A stretch of DNA of 64,000 bases from an uncultured Sutterella sp. (GCA_900546995.1 URFF01000001.1:1-64000); one strand, 5' to 3'; shown: positions 8,718 through 17,841, counted from the first letter of the stretch. The notes: a model not told the origin generated them from the letters alone. A program made the numbers and translations.

Positions 8718-10001
8718 TTAGGCCCCGGTATGTTTAATGACGAGCGCACGGTAAATATCAAACATTTCACCCAAACGCTTTTCTTCGAAGTCAAACTTCG
8801 CCTGATGGTGACCCGCCTTCAATTCGGAGCCGACAACCAAATAACCACCTTGGCCACCCGCTTTTTGAACGCGCTTAATCAACACCGTCGCATCATCGCT
8901 ACCGTTAAAGTTCATCGTCGGGCTTACCTTCGTGCAGTAGCGAGCAGTCTTGGCAGCCTCTTCGATATTCTCTTGCACTTCCAAATCCGGCACAAAGTCA
9001 ATGGCTTCGCCCATGATTTCGTGTTCACAAGTGCAGCCGTACATCGCAGCAGCCCCTTCGGCACGCGTCACCGCTTCATTGAACATGCAGGTATTGATCG
9101 CTTCCGTTTCGCCACGCACTTCCACTTGCATTTCAGCCGTCGAGGCAATCACGTTGCGACCTTCTCCAGCACGCAAATAACCCACGTTAACGCGCGTCAT
9201 CCCCAAGCCGTGGCGCGGTAAGGCCATCAAAGCCAAGGAGGCGGTGGAACCAGCCATCAACGCGTTACGTCCCACTTCCGGTTGCATACCGGCGTGCGAG
9301 GCCGTGCCCTTGAAGCGGAAGTCCACCTTTGTCGTGCAAAGGAATTTTTCCGGAGCGGAGACCACTTCGTCGCCCGGGATATCGCAGCCCAAGTGACCAC
9401 AGTACAAATAGTCCAAATCATCCAAAATGCCACTTTCGGCCAACGGACGAGCTCCGCGAACACCTTCTTCGGCCGGTTGGAAAATGAGCTTAATCGTGCC
9501 GCACAATTGGTCGCGATTGGCATTTAACCAGGTGGCCAAACCCATCATGACGGCTTGATGGCCGTCGTGACCGCAAGCGTGCATGTAACCCGGGTGTTGA
9601 GAGGCAAAGCCTTCTTTATTCGGAATGTGTTCCGGATCGGATGTTTCCGTGACCGGCACGCAATCCAATTCGCAACGGAAACCCACCTTCGGACCGGGGC
9701 GACCCGTTTCCAAAATACCGACAACGCCCGTGACACCGTCCATACGGGCCAAAAGGGCTTCACTCACGCCACGTTCACGAGCGAACTTCAAACCTTCTTC
9801 GATTTGAGATTTTTTCGCACCGCGAATGAATTTTTCATTAATCACTTCGCGACCGCAAAGCACCTTAAGGTTTTCTTTTTCCAAGTGTTCAATCACTCGA
9901 GCGGCGGAAACGAATTCAGCCCAGCCGGGTTCCGGCCAAGCGTGAATTTGACGACGCGTTTCGATGAGCCATTGATCGGTTACCGGTTCAAGATATGCCA
10001 T
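8718..10001 (-). CDS. M20-family amidohydrolase, AbgA-like (copy 1)
   Basis: 427 residues. Metal-binding blocks MHACGHDGH and FQPAEEGVRGA are present, and the N-terminal LCGREVINE-type insertion resembles E. coli AbgA, the p-aminobenzoyl-glutamate hydrolase subunit. Expected role: hydrolysis of an N-acyl or aminobenzoyl amino acid in the cytoplasm. Start is ATG at 10001, preceded on the minus strand by GAGGTG six bases upstream; the frame continues to 10136 without support. It heads an operon with marR and is divergent from a DMT exporter. It is the most divergent of the window's three copies. No AbgB partner is adjacent. Confidence 0.85.
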   Translation of the reverse strand: MAYLEPVTDQWLIETRRQIHAWPEPGWAEFVSAARVIEHLEKENLKVLCGREVINEKFIRGAKKSQIEEGLKFARERGVSEALLARMDGVTGVVGILETGRPGPKVGFRCELDCVPVTETSDPEHIPNKEGFASQHPGYMHACGHDGHQAVMMGLATWLNANRDQLCGTIKLIFQPAEEGVRGARPLAESGILDDLDYLYCGHLGCDIPGDEVVSAPEKFLCTTKVDFRFKGTASHAGMQPEVGRNALMAGSTASLALMALPRHGLGMTRVNVGYLRAGEGRNVIASTAEMQVEVRGETEAINTCMFNEAVTRAEGAAAMYGCTCEHEIMGEAIDFVPDLEVQENIEEAAKTARYCTKVSPTMNFNGSDDATVLIKRVQKAGGQGGYLVVGSELKAGHHQAKFDFEEKRLGEMFDIYRALVIKHTGA

Positions 10002-10107
10002 GTTGCACCTCATTAAAAATGGATGTCCTAAATATACTACACAGACCAAGAAAACTACTCGATCAGTCATAGAAATTTTTAGGCAAATGCTGGATTTTGT
10101 CTTTTTC

Positions 10108-10150
10108 TCAAATATCTTCACAAAAAGTATCTTCATGTGAAGATATTTGA
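10108..10150. promoter_or_regulatory. Operator-like inverted repeat and promoter between abgA-like gene and DMT exporter
   Basis: Perfect 14-bp arms TCAAATATCTTCAC (10108-10121) and GTGAAGATATTTGA (10137-10150). An inner palindrome TATCTTCA-TG-TGAAGATA lies at 10128-10145. A consensus TATAAT at 10153-10158 follows immediately, so the site covers the -35 area of the exporter promoter. The ATCTTCA half-sites resemble MarR-type operators, and a MarR gene is in the divergent operon. Confidence 0.75.
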
Positions 10151-10188
10151 GTTATAATGATCGCATAGTTTTTAGGAATTAAACAACC

Positions 10189-11121
10189 ATGCGTTCATCA
10201 TTTGCTTTTCTAGGAATTGCCCTTGCGGCGAGTGCCGCCATTTTGTGGGGCAGCGCCGGCACCGCACAAAGTTTTATCGAAGGGCAGTTAAGCCCTTACT
10301 GGGTTGGTGCTTTACGCTTATTCTTCGCGGTCTGCTTTTTCTGGCCTTTGTTGTGCTTGAATCGAAAAAAAGTGTCTGTATCAGGCTCTTCGAGTATTTC
10401 CATCCCCTATCCGGCATTGGTCATCATGGCCGGTCTTGCCATGGCTTTTTTTAACCTTGGATTTTTCAATTCCGTCAAGATCGCCGGCATCGCTTTAGGT
10501 TCGTGCACGATCATCGGTTCGGCTCCCGTTTGGGCTGGCATCATTGAAGCGGTGGTTTATAAAAAGCGCCCGAATCGCATGTGGTTAATCGGCATTGTGA
10601 TCGCCGTTGCCGGTGGCGTTTTAATGGCGGTGGCGCAAGCGCAAAGTGTGACCGTGAATCCCTTCGGGTTGCTGCTATGCGTTATCACCGGTTTTTGCTA
10701 CGCTTCGTATTCTTTACTTGCCAAAGAGCTCGTGAAAATCACCACTCCCTTACGGGCAACAACGCACACTTTCAGTGTCGCCGTTTTAGTGGCAGCCCCT
10801 GCCGCCTTCATCGCTTCAGGGATGCCCTCAGTGAATGTTCATGATGCGCTTATCGTGCTTTACCTCGGTGTTGTGGTCACTGGTATCGCCTATCTTCTTT
10901 ACGGTACAGCCTTAAAAACAACGAGCGTTTCAACCTGCGTGGCACTCGGTTTATTGGAACCGGTCACAGCCTTCATTTTGGCGATTGTCGTTGTTGGCGA
11001 AGCGGTCAACGGTGGTGCTTGCCTTGGACTCGTTGCCATTTTGGGTGGTCTTTATTTCGTGCTGCGATCGGAACAAGCACCCGTTGAATCGAAGTTGAAA
11101 GTTGCCGCACAAAATGCATGA
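10189..11121 (+). CDS. EamA/DMT-superfamily transporter
   Basis: 310 residues with about ten hydrophobic helices and the two EamA repeats (roughly 10-145 and 160-295). WGSAGTAQSFI near the N-terminus and LGLLEPVTAFILAIVVVGE near the C-terminus are typical. Expected role: inner-membrane export of amino acids or metabolites. The TAGGAAT ribosome site precedes ATG 10189. Its promoter overlaps the palindrome at 10108-10150, and it is divergent from the AbgA-like/marR pair, so it may export the amidohydrolase product or a toxic substrate (inference). Confidence 0.87.
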   Translation: MRSSFAFLGIALAASAAILWGSAGTAQSFIEGQLSPYWVGALRLFFAVCFFWPLLCLNRKKVSVSGSSSISIPYPALVIMAGLAMAFFNLGFFNSVKIAGIALGSCTIIGSAPVWAGIIEAVVYKKRPNRMWLIGIVIAVAGGVLMAVAQAQSVTVNPFGLLLCVITGFCYASYSLLAKELVKITTPLRATTHTFSVAVLVAAPAAFIASGMPSVNVHDALIVLYLGVVVTGIAYLLYGTALKTTSVSTCVALGLLEPVTAFILAIVVVGEAVNGGACLGLVAILGGLYFVLRSEQAPVESKLKVAAQNA

Positions 11122-11235
11122 CTTTTGATTTAAGGACAAAGAATTCAGATAACTTATTAAACCAAGGGTCCGAACACGCGACTACAATCGAGGCGTTTGT
11201 AAAAAACAGGTTCTTCTAATAAAGGAGTTAAGACC

Positions 11236-12519
11236 ATGATTTCTTTGTCCGCTTACATTCCGGAAATGATTGAAACGCGACGCAAGTTGCACAAGCATCC
11301 GGAAATCGCCTGGACCGAATTTCTCACCACGCAAGTCATTGTTAACCGTGTTCGTGAATTGGGTTTTAAGACCGTTCTCGGTGAAGCGCTTTTCAATAAA
11401 GACGCCGTCCTCGGCCGTGAACCGGCTGTTGTTGAAGCGGCCATGGCTCGCTCCTTAAAGCTCGGCATGGACAAGAAGTTGCTCGATGAAATGCAAGGCT
11501 ACACCGGCTGCATGGCCATCTGGGAAACCGGTCGTCCGGGTCCTGTCACCGCATTGCGTTTCGATATCGACTGCGTCAACGTTGAAGAAAATCACAACGA
11601 TACCAACGAAGCCTTCTGTGGCGGTTTCGATAGCGAATGCGCCGGTCTCATGCACGCTTGCGGCCACGACGCACACGCGGCAATGGGTTTGGCCGTTGCT
11701 CACTGGATCCACGACAATGCCGATTCGCTTTGCGGCACGATCAAGATCGTCTTCCAACCGGCCGAGGAAGGCACGAAGGGCGCGAGCGGTATCGCGGCTT
11801 CTGATAATCTTGATGACGTCGACTACCTGATCGGCGCTCATATCGGTGTGGCCGCCCACCTGCACGAAGTGGCCATCATCCGTAGCGGCTTCCTCTCCAC
11901 GACGAAGATGAACGTCTCCTTCACCGGTGTTCCCGCTCACGCTGGCGCCGCCGCCGAACTCGGCCGCAACGCTTTGATGGCCGCCTGCTCGGCTTCTATG
12001 CAAGTGATGGGTATTGCCCGCCACGGTCAAGGTGATACGAGCGTTAACATCGGTACGCTTCGCGCCGGTGAAGGCCGCAATGTGGTGCCGGTTCACGCTT
12101 CCATCGAAATGGAAGTTCGTGGTAAGACCGCTGCCATTAACCAATACATGCAAGACACGGCCGAACGCATGGTTCGCGGTTCCGCAGAAAGCTATGGCGT
12201 GCAATACAAGATCGATGTCATGGGTAAGGCTGAAAGCGTCGCCTGCGATGAAGATTTGTCCGATATGGTGAAAGAAGCCGCCCAAAGCGTCGAAGGCGTC
12301 ACCCGCGTCTTTGATATCGTCGGTTGCACCGGTAGTGAAGACTGCTCGTTGTTGATCAACAAGGTTCAATCCCACGGTGGTAAAGCCGCGTTCTTCTTCT
12401 ACGGCTGCAACAACCACGGTCATCACAAGAGCGACTTTGAAATTCAAGACACCGAAAGCATGCCGGTCGGCTTGGAAGTGTTCTTGAAGATGATCGAACG
12501 CTTGAACACCGCCAAGTAA
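11236..12519 (+). CDS. M20-family amidohydrolase, AbgA-like (copy 2)
   Basis: 427 residues with the M20 blocks MHACGHDAHAAMG and FQPAEEGTKGASG and a C-terminal GCTGSEDCSLL / NNHGHHKSDF region. It is closely related along its length to the copy at 50118-51398 and less so to the one at 8718-10001. AAAGGAG lies before ATG 11236. Lysine is almost always AAG and arginine CGT/CGC, unlike many neighbours, which suggests high expression. A terminator follows at 12550-12579. Cytoplasmic hydrolysis of an N-acylated or aminobenzoyl amino acid is expected; substrate not shown by sequence. Confidence 0.87.
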   Translation: MISLSAYIPEMIETRRKLHKHPEIAWTEFLTTQVIVNRVRELGFKTVLGEALFNKDAVLGREPAVVEAAMARSLKLGMDKKLLDEMQGYTGCMAIWETGRPGPVTALRFDIDCVNVEENHNDTNEAFCGGFDSECAGLMHACGHDAHAAMGLAVAHWIHDNADSLCGTIKIVFQPAEEGTKGASGIAASDNLDDVDYLIGAHIGVAAHLHEVAIIRSGFLSTTKMNVSFTGVPAHAGAAAELGRNALMAACSASMQVMGIARHGQGDTSVNIGTLRAGEGRNVVPVHASIEMEVRGKTAAINQYMQDTAERMVRGSAESYGVQYKIDVMGKAESVACDEDLSDMVKEAAQSVEGVTRVFDIVGCTGSEDCSLLINKVQSHGGKAAFFFYGCNNHGHHKSDFEIQDTESMPVGLEVFLKMIERLNTAK

Positions 12520-12549
12520 ACATTTGACGAATTAACCGTCAATCCGTCT

Positions 12550-12579
12550 GAGGAGCTCTAATGGGGCTCCTCTTTTTTT
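12550..12579 (+). terminator. Rho-independent terminator of abgA-like copy 2
   Basis: Stem GAGGAGC / GCTCCTC (12550-12556 and 12566-12572) followed by seven T. Confidence 0.9.
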
Positions 12580-12583
12580 GACC

Positions 12584-12661
12584 AAAAAAAAGCTCCGTTT
12601 TCACGGAGCGGGATATCTCTTAGAGGGGGAGATACTTTCAAAAGAGGATTGCATGTTTGCG
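12584..12661 (-). ncRNA. Candidate small RNA with C-rich hairpin loop
   Basis: On the minus strand a hairpin GCTCCGT / ACGGAGC (12592-12609) runs into eight T, a strong terminator that belongs to no visible gene. Just upstream is a second hairpin TATCTC / GAGATA (12614-12634) whose loop contains CCCCTCT, complementary to Shine-Dalgarno sequences. Further upstream are TTGAAG (12690-12695) and TATTTA (12668-12673), 16 bp apart, which would start an RNA near 12661. The layout (promoter, C-rich loop, terminator) matches known anti-SD sRNAs. No transcript evidence is available. Confidence 0.5.
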
Positions 12662-12884
12662 TTGACATAAATATGCCTAAAAAATGTGTCTTCAACAATA
12701 GTCAAAATGGATAAGCAATTTTTAGAAAATCCAATATCTATTTGATTTAAATAATTAAATAAGAAATTGAACAATTTAAATTTTTACAAATCGAATAACA
12801 TTTTTTGTGGTTTTCTAAGCAATTTGGATAATGTTACAAAATAATTGCAATCCCGATTTACCCTAACATCCAAATGGGGTACAA
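12610..12884. other. AT-rich intergenic region between abgA-like copy 2 and gap
   Basis: Strongly AT-rich. I find no convincing reading frame. Its left part contains the promoter and body of the candidate sRNA; the right part carries runs such as ATTTAAATAATTAAATAAG without a recognisable gene. Confidence 0.6.
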
Positions 12885-12920
12885 AAAAGGAACCTCCCAA
12901 TCATTGAGAGATTCCCTTTG
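12885..12920 (-). terminator. Probable terminator of gap
   Basis: On the minus strand an imperfect hairpin (AAGGGAATCTC paired with GGGAGGTTCCTT) is followed by TTTTTT. It lies 22 bp beyond the gap stop codon. Confidence 0.6.
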
Positions 12921-12941
12921 TAAGCTTTTTTGAGAAAAAGA

Positions 12942-13970
12942 TTACTTGGCGGCCATCATGGCGCAAGCGGTATCCAACATGCGGCAAGAGAAGCCCCATT
13001 CGTTATCGTACCAAGCCGTCACCTTGACCAAACGGGTACCGGAAACCTTCGTTAACGTCGAATCAAAGATTGACGAGTGCGAATCGTGGTTAAAGTCAAC
13101 CGAGACGAGTAATTCGTCGTTGTAACCCAAAATACCTTGATTTTCCGGCTTTTCAGAAGCAGCCTTCATGATGGCGTTCACTTCTTCAACGGTCGTGTCA
13201 CGCTTGGCTTCAAAGGTCAAATCCACAAACGACACGTTAATCGTCGGCACACGAACAGCAAAACCATCCAACTTGCCGTTCAAATCCGGCAACACCAAAC
13301 CGACAGCCGCAGCGGCACCGGTCTTGGTCGGAATCATGGAGTGCGTGGCAGCGCGAGCGCGACGCAAGTCTTTGTGATAAACGTCCGTTAACACTTGGTC
13401 ATTCGTGTAGGCGTGAATGGTCGTCATCAAACCGCGTTCAATGCCCAAACCGTCATGCAAAGCTTTAGCGACAGGAGCCAAGCAGTTCGTGGTGCAAGAA
13501 GCATTGGAAACAACCGTCATGTCAGCCGTTAAAACGTCTTGGTTCACACCATAGACCACCGTCGCGTCCACACCCTTGCCCGGAGCGGAAATCAACACCT
13601 TCTTTGCGCCGGCTTCCAAGTGCGGCAAGCACTTTTCTTTCGTACGGAAGGCACCGGTGCATTCCATCACGAGATCGACACCCAATTCTTTCCACGGGAG
13701 GTTGGCCGGGTTACGGTCACAAAGCACACGGATGCGATCCCCGTCAACGATCAAATACTTTTCCGTGTCGGAGACTTCTTCAACCTTCACTTCATGATTG
13801 AAGAAACCGTGCACGGTATCATGACGCAACAAGTGAGCGTTGGTCTTGATGTCACCCATGGCGTTAATCGCAACGATTTCGATATCGTGCTTTTTACCCA
13901 TGTCATAGTGAGCACGAAGCACGTTACGGCCGATACGGCCAAAACCGGTAATGGCAACCTTAATAGTCAT
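12942..13970 (-). CDS. gap: Glyceraldehyde-3-phosphate dehydrogenase
   Basis: 342 residues. N-terminal NAD-binding GFGRIGRN, catalytic Cys159 in [12 protein letters not shown], and the C-terminal WYDNEWGFS block. It catalyses phosphorylating oxidation of glyceraldehyde-3-phosphate in glycolysis and gluconeogenesis. ATG at 13970 is preferred to the upstream ATG at 13979, because AAGGA abuts the latter but lies eight bases before the former. It follows tkt by 19 bp on the same strand, so the two form an operon. Confidence 0.95.
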   Translation of the reverse strand: MTIKVAITGFGRIGRNVLRAHYDMGKKHDIEIVAINAMGDIKTNAHLLRHDTVHGFFNHEVKVEEVSDTEKYLIVDGDRIRVLCDRNPANLPWKELGVDLVMECTGAFRTKEKCLPHLEAGAKKVLISAPGKGVDATVVYGVNQDVLTADMTVVSNASCTTNCLAPVAKALHDGLGIERGLMTTIHAYTNDQVLTDVYHKDLRRARAATHSMIPTKTGAAAAVGLVLPDLNGKLDGFAVRVPTINVSFVDLTFEAKRDTTVEEVNAIMKAASEKPENQGILGYNDELLVSVDFNHDSHSSIFDSTLTKVSGTRLVKVTAWYDNEWGFSCRMLDTACAMMAAK

Positions 13971-13989
13971 GTCAATCATTCCTTATGAA

Positions 13990-16011
13990 TTAACGTTGTT
14001 GAATTAATTGCTCAACGGTTTGCACAACACGGTCCACCGTAAAGCCGAATTTTTCCCAAAGCACGGATGCAGGAGCCGATTCACCAAAGGTATCAATTCC
14101 GATCACGCGTCCGTCCTTAACATATTTGTACCATAAGCCCGTCACACTTGCCTCAATAGCCACCTTCGGCGCATCCGTCAAAAGCGCTTTCTGCTCGGTG
14201 TCGGACAACTGATCGAAGAGATCCACACAAGGCATGGACACCACGCGGACACCTAAACCCTTGACTTCAAGTTCAGCACGTGCCTTCACAGCAAGCGGCA
14301 CTTCGGAGCCAGTAGCCAATAACACACAGTCAATGTGATCAGCCCCCTTACCGGACTCAAGCATCACATAAGCACCCTTTTGAAGCGCTTCTTTAGCTTG
14401 TGCTTGAATGGTTTCAGGTGAGCGCTTGGTAAATTCAATGTTTTGACGCGATCCGATAATCACGGACGGAGTCTTTTCGGACTCAACGGCACTTTCCCAA
14501 GCCACCAATGCTTCAACGGTATCGCACGGACGCCAAACGTTCAAGTTCGGGATCAAGCGCAAACTCGGAATATGTTCAACCGATTGGTGCGTTGGACCGT
14601 CTTCGCCTAAACCGATAGAGTCATGCGTGAAGACAAAGATCGAGCGCTGCTTCATCAACGCGGCCATTCGGATGGCGTTTCGCGAGTAATCGGAGAACGT
14701 GAGGAACGTTGCGCTAAAGGGCACAAAACCACGATATAACGCAATACCGTTTTGAATAGCGCTCATACCGAATTCACGCACACCGTAGTTGATGTGGCGA
14801 CCCAAGTACGTATCAGGACGCATCGCTTCGACGCCTGTCCAATTCGTTAAATTGGATCCGGTCAAGTCAGCGGAACCACCCAACAATTCGGGCAAATGCG
14901 GCGCGAAAGCGTTTAACGCCTTTTGGCTTGCCTTACGTGTGGCAACCGTTTCTTGAGCCACCGCGGCATCAGCAATCGCCTTTTGCATCACGGCATCAAA
15001 GTCAGCCGGCAATTGACCACTTAAGCGACGAGTCAATTCAGCTGCCAATTCCGGATAAGCTTCACGATAACGGGCAAAGAGTTCGTCGTACTGAGCCTGA
15101 AGCTGAGCGCCCTTTTCACGAGCATTCATGGCTTCATAAATTTCTTCAGGGATCACAAACGGATCCCATTGCCAGCCGAGCGCTTCGCGCGTGAGCTTGA
15201 GTTCTTCCTCACCCAAAGCCTCGCCGTGAACCTTACTCGTACCGGCTCGATTGGGTGAGCCCTTACCGATCACCGTGCGAGCAATGATCAAAGTCGGTTT
15301 ATCTTGAGAGGTCTTGGCTTGAGCGATAGCCGCATCCATCGCGTCAATATCGTGACCGTCCACCGGTCCGATCACATTCCAACCGTAGCCCTCGAAGCGC
15401 TCACGGGTATTGTCCGAGAACCAATTAATGACCTTACCGTCAATGGAAATGCCATTGTCGTCATAAATGACGATGAGCTTATTGAGCTTCCACGTTCCCG
15501 CCAAGGAGCACACTTCGTGGCTAATGCCTTCCATCAAGCAGCCATCACCCAAGAAGCAGTAGGTGTGATTGTCAATCACATCAAAGCCCGGACGATTAAA
15601 TTCAGCCGCGAGCATTCTTTCTGCCAAAGCCATACCGACGGCGTTGCCAATCCCCTGTCCCAAAGGTCCAGTCGTTGTTTCCACGCCCGGCGTGACATCC
15701 ACTTCCGGGTGTCCCGGCGTCTTACTGTGCCATTGACGGAAAGCCTTCAAATCCTCAATCGAAAGATCGTAGCCAGTCAAGTGCAGCAAGGCGTACTGCA
15801 ACATCGAACCGTGACCGTTACTGAGAATGAAACGATCACGCCCCATCCAATGGGGATTGGCCGGATTGTGGCGAAGATGGCGCGTCCAGAGAGCAACCGC
15901 AATATCGGCCATACCCATCGGCATGCCCGGGTGACCTGATTTGGCTTTTTGCACCGCATCCATCGCCAACGCGCGAATGGCATTAGCCATCAATTGAGGA
16001 GTAACAGTCAT
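13990..16011 (-). CDS. tkt: Transketolase
   Basis: 673 residues. Thiamine-diphosphate-binding motif GDGCLMEG with downstream NDNGISIDG-like block, substrate loops GHPGMPMG and GPTHQSVEHIPSLR, and full family length. It interconverts pentose, triose, tetrose and hexose phosphates. The start is ATG at 16011 (MTVTPQL); the open frame to 16077 lacks family sequence. First gene of the tkt-gap operon, divergent from the exported dipeptidase. Confidence 0.95.
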   Translation of the reverse strand: MTVTPQLMANAIRALAMDAVQKAKSGHPGMPMGMADIAVALWTRHLRHNPANPHWMGRDRFILSNGHGSMLQYALLHLTGYDLSIEDLKAFRQWHSKTPGHPEVDVTPGVETTTGPLGQGIGNAVGMALAERMLAAEFNRPGFDVIDNHTYCFLGDGCLMEGISHEVCSLAGTWKLNKLIVIYDDNGISIDGKVINWFSDNTRERFEGYGWNVIGPVDGHDIDAMDAAIAQAKTSQDKPTLIIARTVIGKGSPNRAGTSKVHGEALGEEELKLTREALGWQWDPFVIPEEIYEAMNAREKGAQLQAQYDELFARYREAYPELAAELTRRLSGQLPADFDAVMQKAIADAAVAQETVATRKASQKALNAFAPHLPELLGGSADLTGSNLTNWTGVEAMRPDTYLGRHINYGVREFGMSAIQNGIALYRGFVPFSATFLTFSDYSRNAIRMAALMKQRSIFVFTHDSIGLGEDGPTHQSVEHIPSLRLIPNLNVWRPCDTVEALVAWESAVESEKTPSVIIGSRQNIEFTKRSPETIQAQAKEALQKGAYVMLESGKGADHIDCVLLATGSEVPLAVKARAELEVKGLGVRVVSMPCVDLFDQLSDTEQKALLTDAPKVAIEASVTGLWYKYVKDGRVIGIDTFGESAPASVLWEKFGFTVDRVVQTVEQLIQQR

Positions 16012-16155
16012 TGTATTTTTCCGATAAAAATAACGATCCGACCGCTCGAAATGATCGCATTTGAGCGGGCCAAACATTCAAGGGGATTTTAACGAAAAAA
16101 ACTTGAAATAACTGAGAAAAATCGCCTTAAACCCGTTTTAGAGGCATATTGCGAA

Positions 16156-16173
16156 ATAGGTATAACTACCTAT
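16156..16173. promoter_or_regulatory. Palindromic operator-like site upstream of the C69 dipeptidase gene
   Basis: Arms ATAGGTA and TACCTAT separated by TAAC (16156-16173), in the intergenic region between divergent tkt and the exported dipeptidase. A further related half-site GCCTATT occurs at 16184-16190, beside AT-rich TTTATAAG that could be the -10 region. Confidence 0.45.
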
Positions 16174-16277
16174 AAGGTTTATTGCCTATTTATAAGTAAA
16201 AAAGCGTAGCATTGTCGTCTGAAGTGAGCTTCAACATTGAAGTCACGACAAACGGGGTTTAGAAAGGAGATGCATCG

Positions 16278-17777
16278 ATGCTTAACAAATCCGTTGTCGC
16301 CGCAGCTGTCTTGGCAGCTTTCTCATCTGTCGCTCTTGCCTGCACGACCGTGGTGGTCGGCGAAGGCGCAACCGCTGACGGTTCGTTCTTGATTGCCCGC
16401 AGTGCGGATAGCTCGGCACTGAAGGCTCAACACATGGTGATTCATCCGGCAAAGAAAAATCAAACCGGCATGTATCGCACGCAAGATCATAAGGGTGCCA
16501 CGAATTTTGAATATCCGTTGCCGAAGAATTCCTTGCGCTTTACAACGGTTCCTAACTGGCAAACCCAATTGCACGGCGCTGTAGGCTTTAACGAAGCCGG
16601 TGTCGGTGTTTCCGGCACAGAATCCATTTTCGCTCGTGATGATGCGTTAAAACTTGACCCCTATAACGAAAAAACGGGTATCACCGAAGACGATATTCCC
16701 GATGTGCTCTTGTCACGCTGCAAGACCGCTCGTGAAGCCGTCCAAACATTGGGTCACATTGTCGAAACGATTGGCGCCGGTGAAGGCTTTGGCGTTGTGA
16801 TGGTTGACGAAAAAGAAGTGTGGTACTTCGAAACCGGCACGGGTCACCAATGGCTTGCTCAACGCACACCGAAAGATCAATACTTCGCCACTGGCAACCA
16901 AGGCCGTTTGCAAGACTATGATCCGGAAAGCCCGGACTTCATGGCGAGCAAGAACCTCGTGAAATGGGCAACCGACAACGGTTTCTATGACCCGAAGAAA
17001 GACGGCGAATTCAACTTCTCCAAGGCTTACACCCGCGATGACAGCCGCGACCGCGTCTACAACGACCCGCGCGTCTGGCAAATTCAAAAGATCTTGACGC
17101 CGAGCTTAAAGCAAGACGTTCAAGACGGTCGTAATTTCCCGGTTTACGCCAAGCCTGAACAAAAGGTCACCGTGGATGACTTAAAGGCCATCATGCGTAA
17201 CCACTACGAATCCGGCGAACTAAAGAGCCATGATCCGTACACCAACGGTTTGCGCGGTGATGAAGAATATCGTCCGATCAGCGTTTTCCGTACGTACGAA
17301 TCGCACATCATGCAAGTGCGTCCGTGGATGCCGCGTGAAATCGGTTCTGTGATCTATTTGGCCATGGGCATGGCTGATTTGTCCGTGTACGTTCCGTTCT
17401 ATCACGGCCTTGACGCCTATCCGGCTCATTACGGCATGGGCACGAACCAAGCCGACAGCCAATCGCTTTACTGGAAGTATCGTAAGCTTCAAACGTTGGT
17501 CATGACCGACTATCCGAAGCTTGCTCCGGTGGTCAAGGAAGCTTATAAGAAGTTTGAAGCCGACACCGCCAAGAAGCAAAAGGCTTTTGAAGAAGACTAT
17601 CTGAAGATCTACAAGAAAGATCCGAAGAAGGCCGATAAGATGCTCAATGATTGGAACCACAAGGTGATGGCTGAAGCCGAAAAACTCACCGAAGACTTGA
17701 CCAATAAGGTCTTTACGATCCGCACCACTGACATCGAAAATGCCAACTTCTTCGCCAACAAGTCGAAGAAAGACTAA
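16278..17777 (+). CDS. Exported C69-family dipeptidase (copy 1)
   Basis: 499 residues. The signal peptide ends VALA, and cleavage exposes Cys22 (CTTVVVG), the catalytic nucleophile of C69 N-terminal-nucleophile hydrolases. Other family blocks include GVGVSGTES and the YFETGTGHQW region. It should act in the periplasm on dipeptides. AAAGGAG precedes ATG 16278. Lysine is largely AAG, suggesting strong expression. A lysine-rich helical region (about 410-480) is typical of the C-terminal part. A terminator follows at 17810-17841. A second, longer paralogue lies at 20614-22416. Confidence 0.9.
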   Translation: MLNKSVVAAAVLAAFSSVALACTTVVVGEGATADGSFLIARSADSSALKAQHMVIHPAKKNQTGMYRTQDHKGATNFEYPLPKNSLRFTTVPNWQTQLHGAVGFNEAGVGVSGTESIFARDDALKLDPYNEKTGITEDDIPDVLLSRCKTAREAVQTLGHIVETIGAGEGFGVVMVDEKEVWYFETGTGHQWLAQRTPKDQYFATGNQGRLQDYDPESPDFMASKNLVKWATDNGFYDPKKDGEFNFSKAYTRDDSRDRVYNDPRVWQIQKILTPSLKQDVQDGRNFPVYAKPEQKVTVDDLKAIMRNHYESGELKSHDPYTNGLRGDEEYRPISVFRTYESHIMQVRPWMPREIGSVIYLAMGMADLSVYVPFYHGLDAYPAHYGMGTNQADSQSLYWKYRKLQTLVMTDYPKLAPVVKEAYKKFEADTAKKQKAFEEDYLKIYKKDPKKADKMLNDWNHKVMAEAEKLTEDLTNKVFTIRTTDIENANFFANKSKKD

Positions 17778-17809
17778 TTTTTGACACCATATCCTTTGCG
17801 GGGATCCTG

Positions 17810-17841
17810 GCGGCCGGATTGAAAAATCCGGTCGCTTTTTT
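17810..17841 (+). terminator. Terminator of the C69 dipeptidase gene
   Basis: Stem GCGGCCGGATT / AATCCGGTCGC (17810-17820 and 17825-17835, one G-T pair) followed by TTTTTT. It lies inside an open frame that runs into rsmE, which argues against that longer start. Confidence 0.9.

Noticed and set aside
11455..12447. A 330-codon open frame on the minus strand
   Set aside because: It is fully antisense to the AbgA-like copy 2, has no family resemblance, and arises from the codon pattern of that gene.
15304..15939. A 211-codon plus-strand frame inside tkt
   Set aside because: Antisense shadow of transketolase with no ribosome site or recognisable domain.
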